A program made the translations under genes and the position numbers. Positions 37,785-45,300 of a DNA stretch of 64,000 bases are shown piece after piece. Below the pieces are notes generated by a model. The model was not told where the DNA came from. It did no database searches and saw only the letters and a list, made by a program, of their open reading frames with translations. The DNA comes from Microcoleus vaginatus PCC 9802 (lineage in GTDB: Bacteria > Cyanobacteriota > Cyanobacteriia > Cyanobacteriales > Microcoleaceae), in contig CP031740.1 of assembly GCA_022701275.1 (NCBI GenBank), forward strand, positions 1,871,001 through 1,935,000, read 5' to 3'. Within the stretch, counting starts at the first letter, position 1. Each line of letters begins with the position of its first letter.

Positions 37785-38042
37785 ATGCTTCTCGAACTGT
37801 TAACTTTTCCCGTTTCAGCACCACTTGGTGGAATCATCTGGCTAGGAGAGCAACTTCTAGAGCGTGCTAATGCTGAATTAGATGATGCACAAAATTTGCA
37901 AAAACAGTTATTAGCTTTGCAGTTAGCGTTTGATATAGGTGAGCTTTCAGAAGAGGAATTTGAAATTCAAGAAGAAGAACTTTTGCTGAAAATTCAAGCC
38001 TTGGAAGACGCAGCAGAAGAATCTGAAAGTGGAACTATCTAA
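37785..38042 (+). CDS. gvpG: Gas vesicle protein GvpG
   Basis: 85 residues. N-terminal hydrophobic segment (LLTFPVSAPLGGIIWLGEQL) followed by an acidic helical region (LQLAFDIGELSEEEFEIQEE), as in GvpG, a small essential assembly factor. Its stop codon overlaps the start of the next gvpF/L gene by 14 bp, indicating translational coupling. Confidence 0.9.
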   Translation: MLLELLTFPVSAPLGGIIWLGEQLLERANAELDDAQNLQKQLLALQLAFDIGELSEEEFEIQEEELLLKIQALEDAAEESESGTI

Positions 38043-38712
38043 CTTTTACACTTACGCTTTTCTAGAAACACCAGCCACTGTTTTGGAGTTACCTGTCGGC
38101 ATTGGCGTCAGCGTACTTCTTATCAGTCATGCTGGCGTTTCAGCTTTGGTGGAACCAGAGGTGTCTTTAGAATCATTGCAGAACGATGACGAACGATTAA
38201 TCCAAGCAGTTTTGTCACACGATCGAGTGATTTGCGAACTATTTCGCCAGACTACAATTTTACCCTTGCGGTTCGGCACTTCCTTTGTCTCAAAAGAAAG
38301 TTTATTGACTCATCTAGAATTCCACGCTGAGGAATATTTAGAAAAGCTACGCCAACTCAATGGTAAAGCCGAATATATGTTGAAGTTTATTCCCCGAACT
38401 CTAGATGAACCCGTTATAACGCCTGAAGCAGGAGGAAGACAGTATTTCTTAGCCAAAAAACAACGTTATCAAACACAGCAAGACTTTCAAATAGCTCAAA
38501 CGGCCCAATGGGATCGGGCAGTTCATCTGATTACCCAGATATATAAGTCGGCAATTGTTGTTCAACCGCAGGGTGAAGAAGCGCGGATTTATCTTTTAGT
38601 CAGTCGCCAAGACGAACCCTTACTTGCAGAACAATTTTTAGCTTGGCAAAAAGCGTGTTCTCGTTGGGAATTACAGTTAGGAGAAGCCCTACCTCCTTAC
38701 CATTTTATCTAA
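38029..38712 (+). CDS. Gas vesicle protein GvpF/GvpL family, second copy (GvpW-like)
   Basis: 227 residues from a GTG start inside the end of gvpG. Family marks: FYTYAFLETP at the N-terminus, CELFRQTTILPLRFGTSFVS, LRQLNGKAEYMLKFIPR, and the C-terminal WELQLGEALPPYHFI. It is a paralogue of the first copy; in Anabaena such second copies are named gvpW, but I did not assign the symbol. A 49-bp gap with a strong AGGAGG site leads to the ArsA-like gene. Confidence 0.85.
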   Translation: MELSNFYTYAFLETPATVLELPVGIGVSVLLISHAGVSALVEPEVSLESLQNDDERLIQAVLSHDRVICELFRQTTILPLRFGTSFVSKESLLTHLEFHAEEYLEKLRQLNGKAEYMLKFIPRTLDEPVITPEAGGRQYFLAKKQRYQTQQDFQIAQTAQWDRAVHLITQIYKSAIVVQPQGEEARIYLLVSRQDEPLLAEQFLAWQKACSRWELQLGEALPPYHFI

Positions 38713-38761
38713 AAGTTATATCTGGAATTTTTCAATCTAAAAAATATCAGGAGGTGTAGAG

Positions 38762-40642
38762 ATGGATGATCTGGTAAAGTACGACTCGCTTCACCTAGCA
38801 ATGTTTAGCGGTAAAGGTGGAGTAGGAAAAACTACCATTGCCTGCGGTTTTGCTCGGCGCTGGGCGAGATTATTTCCCAACCAACAAATACTGTTAATAT
38901 CTACAGATCCAGCCCATTCTTTAGGCGATGTGCTACAAACAAAAGTGCAACACAACGCCTTCCCCTTACCTGATTTACCTAACTTGAGCGTTCGGGCGTT
39001 AGATGCTAAAGAATTACTCCTAGAATTTAAGGCAAAAAACGGTAGGTTTTTAGAGGTATTAGTTGAGCGGGGAAGTTTTGTTGAGGGCGAAGACTTAACA
39101 CCTGTTTGGGATTTAGACTGGCCCGGTTTAGATGAAGTTATGGGTCTGGTGGAAATTCAACGCCTGCTGACAGAAAAAGTGGTAGACCGCGTAGTAGTAG
39201 ATATGGCTCCTTCCGGTCACACTTTAAACTTATTGGGAATCAAAGATTTTTTAAATATAGTTTTAAATTCTTTAGAATTATTTCAAGAAAAACATCGGGT
39301 CATTACCCAAACTTTTAAGCGAAGTTATACCGCTGATGAAGTTGATGACTTTTTGGTCAAGATGAAACATGAATTAGCAGAAGGCAGACGCCTGCTGCAA
39401 AATAAAGATATAAGCGCTTGCTTAGTGGTGGCGATCGCCGAACCTATGAGCCTCTTAGAAACGGAACGATTTCTAGAAAGCTTGCAAGTATTAGAAATTC
39501 AGAGCGGTGGCTTATTCATTAACCGAATTTTAACAGATGCTAATACAGATTTAGACCGCTATAGCGAACAACAACAATTGCTAAAGAAATTCGTAGAACT
39601 ACCAGGAAAGCAGCCTGTTTTTATTGTACCGCAACAGGCATCAGAACCACTGGGCAGTGCGGCGTTAGACAATATTATTAGCCAAATTCAAAAAATTGAT
39701 ACAGTTGCAATTGCTCCACCAGCACCCATACAATGGCCCGCTAAAGTGCTACCCAGTTTCTGCGATTTTATCGCAGAAGGACGGCAACTTATCCTTGTTG
39801 GCGGCAAAGGAGGAGTGGGGAAAACTACAGTAGCAGCTGCTATAGGGTGGGCGTTAGCAAGTCGTTATCCTGATAAAAATATTCGCCTCATTTCCATCGA
39901 CCCCGCCCATTCTTTGGGAGATGCTTTTGGAGGAAAATTAGAACACAAACCCACTCAAATAACTACCAATTTAAGCGGTCAAGAAATCAATGCTGATATA
40001 GTTTTAGAACAGTTCCGAAATGATTATCTTTGGGAATTAGCCGAAATGATGAGCGGCGAAGGAACTGAAGCCAAAGCAGTGAAAATTGCTTACACTCCCG
40101 AAGCTTGGCGACAAATTGTAGCGCAAGCTTTACCTGGTATTGATGAAATGCTGTCCCTGATCGCAGTGATGGATTTATTAGAGCGCAAACAGCAAGATTT
40201 AATTATCCTGGATACTGCCCCAACCGGTCATCTTCTGCGCTTTCTAGAAATGCCATCTGCATTGGCAGATTGGTTAGCCTGGATATTCAAGCTGTGGATG
40301 AAGTATCAAAATGTTTTAGGTAGGGTAGATTTCATGGGGCGGCTGCGGAAATTGCGACAACAAGTTGTACAAGCGCAGAAGAAATTGAAAGACCCCAACC
40401 ACACCGAATTTATTGGTGTCATCCAAGCTCAAGCTGCAATTATTGCAGAACAAGTGCGGTTAAATGAGTCTTTGCAAAATATGGGAGTTCCGCAGCGTTA
40501 CATAGTGCATAACCGCTACAGTCAAGATAGCTCACTTGATGCTGGTTTATTTCCCGATCAAACTATTATTCACTTACCGATTTTACCCCGTTCTGTGGAA
40601 GCGCTAGACCGAATTAAAGGGGCAGCAAATCTCCTCTTTTAA
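38762..40642 (+). CDS. ArsA/Get3-like tandem ATPase in the gvp operon
   Basis: 626 residues with two homologous halves. Each has a deviant Walker A (FSGKGGVGKTTIA at about 15-27; VGGKGGVGKTTVA at about 345-357), a switch I-like STDPAHSLGD / SIDPAHSLGD, and the ArsA signature DMAPSGHTLNLL (about 146) / DTAPTGHLLRFL (about 483). This is the ArsA family: arsenite-pump ATPase, or Get3/TRC40 targeting factor for tail-anchored proteins. The few cysteines (IACGF, SACLV, SFCDF) do not resemble the arsenite site, and no arsB/arsR is near. Position and strong Shine-Dalgarno 3' of the gvp genes suggest a role in handling hydrophobic gas vesicle proteins; that is inference. Confidence 0.9.
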   Translation: MDDLVKYDSLHLAMFSGKGGVGKTTIACGFARRWARLFPNQQILLISTDPAHSLGDVLQTKVQHNAFPLPDLPNLSVRALDAKELLLEFKAKNGRFLEVLVERGSFVEGEDLTPVWDLDWPGLDEVMGLVEIQRLLTEKVVDRVVVDMAPSGHTLNLLGIKDFLNIVLNSLELFQEKHRVITQTFKRSYTADEVDDFLVKMKHELAEGRRLLQNKDISACLVVAIAEPMSLLETERFLESLQVLEIQSGGLFINRILTDANTDLDRYSEQQQLLKKFVELPGKQPVFIVPQQASEPLGSAALDNIISQIQKIDTVAIAPPAPIQWPAKVLPSFCDFIAEGRQLILVGGKGGVGKTTVAAAIGWALASRYPDKNIRLISIDPAHSLGDAFGGKLEHKPTQITTNLSGQEINADIVLEQFRNDYLWELAEMMSGEGTEAKAVKIAYTPEAWRQIVAQALPGIDEMLSLIAVMDLLERKQQDLIILDTAPTGHLLRFLEMPSALADWLAWIFKLWMKYQNVLGRVDFMGRLRKLRQQVVQAQKKLKDPNHTEFIGVIQAQAAIIAEQVRLNESLQNMGVPQRYIVHNRYSQDSSLDAGLFPDQTIIHLPILPRSVEALDRIKGAANLLF

Positions 40643-40769
40643 CTAAAATATAAGTAAGTCGGCGAGAAAATTTATAACTATGTGAGGAAAATCCTCCTGA
40701 TAATGAATGTGATTTATTTCCCATTGCTTAGAGCTGTATTGCTCTTTGATAAATCTGTTGAACATTGAC

Positions 40770-40979
40770 TCAAGCGACTGCACTTATAGCGCCATTTCTA
40801 CCCGCAATCCGCCCGAAAACGAGACATTCGGAGACGTTCATTGATGTTTGGTATCGAAACCCCCAAATAGAACCGAACTCACCCGCAGCAAAAAGCCTGG
40901 GTATTGGATTTCCATCTGGATCTAAAACCCGCGCCTCTTTGTCACCTCGCGGGCCACCCTGAGTGTTGTAGCCCAGCTT
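40770..40979 (-). pseudogene. C-terminal fragment of a FAD-binding dehydrogenase
   Basis: The reverse strand reads LGYNTQGGPRGDKEARVLDP + DGNPIPRLFAAGEFGSIWGF and NVSECLVFGRIAGRN. This is the C-terminal FAD-binding end of fumarate reductase/succinate dehydrogenase-type flavoproteins (FAD_binding_2). The other 400 or more residues are absent; the fragment is cut off exactly at the 51-bp hairpin repeat at 40981. It is a dead remnant. The rest of the gap 40643-41076 has no gene. Confidence 0.75.
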
Positions 40980-40980
40980 C

Positions 40981-41031
40981 GGCACCCCCAACTGCGTGTG
41001 TGCCAGTTGGGGGTGCGGAATGTGGGTTTAA
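40981..41031. repeat. 51-bp hairpin repeat, right copy (inverted to 33979)
   Basis: The reverse complement matches 33979-34030 except for one substitution and one extra G. The two copies point in opposite directions and enclose the whole gvp block (34.3-40.6 kb) plus the flavoprotein fragment. Confidence 0.9.
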
Positions 41032-41076
41032 GGCCGCCACAGCCAGAACCTACAGGATTTTAAGTCACATTTTTAG

Positions 41077-42225
41077 TCACGAAATTTCAGTGCAGAATGC
41101 CCTGACAGCTTCTGCAAACTGCTGGTTGTGCTCGATTAATGCCATGTGTCCTCCTCGCTTTATAGTAACTAGCTCTGCTTGAGGTAATTCTGCTTTCATT
41201 CGCACGCTAGCTGGGGGGGTAGTGGCGATATCTGAATCGCCGCAGATCACCAACACTGGAATGTCAATTGATGGCAAAGTTTTTGTTTCCTCAAATTTGA
41301 GCATTCCCAGTGTGCCGCGAGCGAGAACGCCGGGAGAACCCAAGGCTGATAAGAAAGCTGAGAAATCTAATTGACCGCGCGTTTCAGTGCCTTTAAATCC
41401 CGATACTTCTACACTGATGTACAGTGAACCATTGAGATAGCTCAGCCAAGTCATTCCCCACATAATCGGTTCAAGAGCTATGGTGAGGTAGAGCAGAGGT
41501 TGAAGCAGCGGCTTCTGCAAAGCGCGCCATAAACCGCTAAAAATAGCGGTTTTGAGGGGATTAGTATAAGTCGTATCTACCAGAATTAAACCAGCTACTC
41601 GACTACCCAGAAGTTCTGGGAAAAGCCGACTGAATGTTAGAGAAATCATGCCGCCCATGCTGTGTCCGAGTAAGATAACAGGTTTATTTCCTGCTATAGC
41701 AATGACGGCTTCGAGATCGCGGGCAAATTTTTCTAGGGAGTAGTCGCTGTTTTTTGGTCGAGTGGATTTTCCCAGACCTGGAAGATCCCAAACAATCACT
41801 CGGAAGCGATCGGTTAGTTGCCGTTTCGCGTAATACCAAACCATACTGTTGGGCCCCCAACCATGGGAGAGGATAATCGGCTGTCCGTCCTCTGGGCCGT
41901 AAAATTCTACTTGTAAAATAGTGCCATCAGGCCTCTCTACCCGCTGCACCGTACCCGTCCGCGTGGGCTTCGGTTCGTCAGCACCGGGGCGGCGGAACAG
42001 CGGCAAACTGATAAAGCGGCCGCCAACAGACCAAAGAACCATCAAGACTCCGCTGACTAAGTAGGAATTCCCTTCAAGTTCGCCGATGTACCATTCGTAA
42101 ATAATGTATATACCTCCGCCAAGTACCCCGAGGGACAGCAGTCCTACCAGCCATAGGAACAGGAAATTGAAGGGCATGAACGGCATAAGCTGAAACCTTG
42201 GGTAGAATTTGGGTTGCGGATTCAA
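41077..42225 (-). CDS. Alpha/beta-hydrolase with N-terminal membrane segments
   Basis: 382 residues. Two hydrophobic segments at the N-terminus (FNFLFLWLVGLLSLGVLGGG; NSYLVSGVLMVLWSVGGRF) anchor the protein. The alpha/beta-hydrolase fold follows from about 90: oxyanion region LSHGWGPNSMVWYY, nucleophile elbow ILLGHSMGGMISLTF (Ser about 190), acid in VLVICGDSDIA, and His in KRGGHMALIEHN. The substrate is unknown. It is transcribed away from NRPS 2. It could be a tailoring or proofreading hydrolase of the peptide locus, but nothing in the sequence shows that. Confidence 0.9.
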   Translation of the reverse strand: MNPQPKFYPRFQLMPFMPFNFLFLWLVGLLSLGVLGGGIYIIYEWYIGELEGNSYLVSGVLMVLWSVGGRFISLPLFRRPGADEPKPTRTGTVQRVERPDGTILQVEFYGPEDGQPIILSHGWGPNSMVWYYAKRQLTDRFRVIVWDLPGLGKSTRPKNSDYSLEKFARDLEAVIAIAGNKPVILLGHSMGGMISLTFSRLFPELLGSRVAGLILVDTTYTNPLKTAIFSGLWRALQKPLLQPLLYLTIALEPIMWGMTWLSYLNGSLYISVEVSGFKGTETRGQLDFSAFLSALGSPGVLARGTLGMLKFEETKTLPSIDIPVLVICGDSDIATTPPASVRMKAELPQAELVTIKRGGHMALIEHNQQFAEAVRAFCTEIS

Positions 42226-42338
42226 ACAGAATCATACTCAGGTTAGGCCACAGTAGGCAAGGGGTAAGTTAAGCTCTTAGCTTGTGCGCTGGTGGAATTT
42301 CTTTTATATTTGCAAAAGTAATCACAGGATGACTCAAA

Positions 42339-45300
42339 ATGCCAGAGCCAAAAATATCGAGTTCATCGCCAAATGCCAGAGATTCTGTCACGGTGGAGTT
42401 AGTTGAGTTTTTATCTTACCTTCGCAGTCTAGATATTAATATTTTTGTTGAGGGATCTCGCCTGCGCTGCAACGCTCCAGAAGGAATTATTACACCAGAA
42501 CTGCGCGCCGAAATTTCTCAGAAAAAAGCCGAAATTATTTTATTTTTAAAAGCAGCTAATCGTACTTCTAGTTTCACTCCTACACCGATTGTTCCGATGG
42601 GGCGGGACGGAAATCTACCGCTTTCCTTTGCACAGCAGCGCTTGTGGTTTCTCGACCAATTAGTACCGAACAATCCCTTCTATAATGTTCCCGCAGCATT
42701 GCGTTTGACAGGTGCGCTCAATTTTTCGGCGCTGCAACAAACCTTCAATGAAATTGTGCGCCGCCACGAAGCTTTACGCACGACTTTAGCAGTAGTTTCG
42801 GGGCAACCCGTTCAGAGAATAGCTGCTGCTTTCCACCTCCCGATTAATGTAGTGGACTTGCGAAACTTGCCAAAGGAATCTCGACAAACTGAAGCAAACA
42901 GGCTCACCGCCCAGGAAGCTCAACGCTCTTTCAATTTGTCCAATGACTTGTTGCTGCGAGTCACATTATTGCAGTTAGATGATGCCGAATATTTACTAAT
43001 GCTGAATATGCACCACATTGTCTCCGATGGTTGGTCTATCGGAGTGCTAATTCAGGAATTAGGCGCACTTTACACGGCATTTGCTAGCGAAAAACCTTCG
43101 CCTTTACCGGATTTGTCGATCCAGTATGCTGATTTTGCCAAATGGCAGCGCGAATGGCTGCAAGGGGAAGTTTTAGAAACGCAGCTTGCTTACTGGCGGC
43201 AGCAGTTAAACGGCATTTCTATGCTAAATTTGCCTGCGGATCGACCCAGGCCAGCAATTCAAAGTTACCGAGGCAAAAGGCAATTTTTGCAACTGCCAAA
43301 ACAACTGAGCGAGGCTTTAGAAACGTTGAGCCAGCGCGAAGGAGTGACGCTGTTTATGACTATGCTGGCAGCTTTTAAAACGTTGCTTTACCATTACGCC
43401 CAGCAAGAAGATATTGTTGTAGGTTCGCCGATCGCCAATCGCAACCGCAGTGAAATAGAAGCATTAATCGGGTTTTTTGTCAATAGTTTGGTGCTGCGTA
43501 CAGATTTGTCGGGAAATCCAACTTTTCGGGAACTTTTAAACCGAGTCAAAGAGGTAGCATTAGGAGCTTACGCTCACCAAGATTTGCCGTTTGAGAAGTT
43601 AGTAGAAGAACTGCACCCCGATCGCGCGTTGAACCAAAATCCCTTATTTCAGGTGGCGTTTGCGCTGCAAAACGCGCCGGGGAATCGGTTAGAATTGCCA
43701 GAATTAACACTCAGCCCGCAGCAGTTAGATGTGGGTACAGCGCGGTTTGATTTGGAGTTCCATTTGTGGGAGCGATCGCCCAACAGCTCGGGAAGCAACC
43801 AATCGCCCAGCAATAAGCTGTGGGTTGATAGCTCTCTGGGCATCAGCGGCATGGTTATTTACAGCGCCGATTTATTTGATGAAGCTACGATTGCGCGCCT
43901 GATCGGGCATTTTCAAACTCTGTTAGAAAGCATTGTGGCAAATCCCGAACAGCGAATTGCCAACTTGCAATATTTGAGCGCCCAAGAGCGCTATCAGTTG
44001 TTAGTTGAATGCAACAATACTCAGGCGGATTATCCGCAAGATTTGTGCATCCATCAACTATTTGAAATGCAGGCCGCTGGGACACCGGATGCGGTGGCGC
44101 TGGTATTTGGAGAGGAGCAAGTCACCTATCGAGAGCTAAATTTTCGCAGCAACCAACTAGCACGTTATCTGCAAAAAATGGGGGTGGGGGCGGAAGTTTT
44201 AGTCGGGCTTTGCTGCGGGCGATCGCTCGATCTGATCGTGGGGATGTTGGGTATCCTGAAAGCGGGAGGAGCTTACTTAATTTTAGATCCGAGCTATCCT
44301 GCTGAGCGATCGAGCTTTATGCTAAAAGACGCTCAATTATCTGTTGTGTTAACTCAGCAGCAATCGGTAGAGAATTTGCGCTCGCCCAATTTACAGATAG
44401 TTCGTTTAGACACAGACTGGGAGATGATTTCCCAAGAAATCGCCGACAATCCCACCAGCGCAGCCACAGCCGAAAATCTGGTTTACGCGATTTACACCTC
44501 CGGGTCCACGGGAAAGCCGAAAGGAGTGGAAATTGAACACGGGAGCTTGTTAAATCTCGTTTTTTGGCATCAAAGAGAGTTTGGGGTGTCAGCGGGCGAT
44601 CGAGCAACGCAAATAGCAGCGATCGGCTTTGATGCTTGCGGGTGGGAAATTTGGCCTTATCTCGCCGCCGGAGCTAGCATCTACTTTCCAGAAGATGACA
44701 TCAGGCGAGATCCTGAAAAACTGCAAAACTGGTTAGTATCAAAAGCCATTACCATTAGCTTTTTGCCAACACCTTTAGCCGAGAAAGTTTTGCTATTAGA
44801 TTGGCCTCAAACAACAGCGTTGCGAATCTTGCTCACAGGCGGCGAAAAACTGCAACAACATCCTTTAAAATCCCATCCATTTAAGCTAGTAAATAATTAC
44901 GGCCCAACCGAGAACACCGTCGTCACAACTTCCGGTTATATTCCTGCAACAGAGCAAACAGACATCGCCCCGACAATTGGCCACCCCATTGCTAACACTC
45001 AAATCTACATATTAGACAAATATTTGCAGCCCGTACCAGTGGGCGTTGTTGGCGAATTGTACATCGGCGGAAACGGACTCGCTCGCGGCTACCTCAACCG
45101 CCCAGATTTAACCGCACAACGCTTTATTGTCAATCCTTTTAAACCAAATTCAGGCACCATTCTCAATGACTTGTTTAGGAACAGGCAAGATGCCTGTTCC
45201 ACAACAAAATTCATCTCTTGTGGAACAGGCATCTTGCCTGTTCTCGATAATGATGCAACATCTCAGTTTAAACCAAATTCAGGAGAGCGAATTTACAAAA

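Noticed and set aside
38762..40642. Arsenite resistance ATPase
   Set aside because: No arsenic genes nearby and no convincing arsenite cysteine cluster; context is gas vesicle assembly, so I kept only the family-level call.
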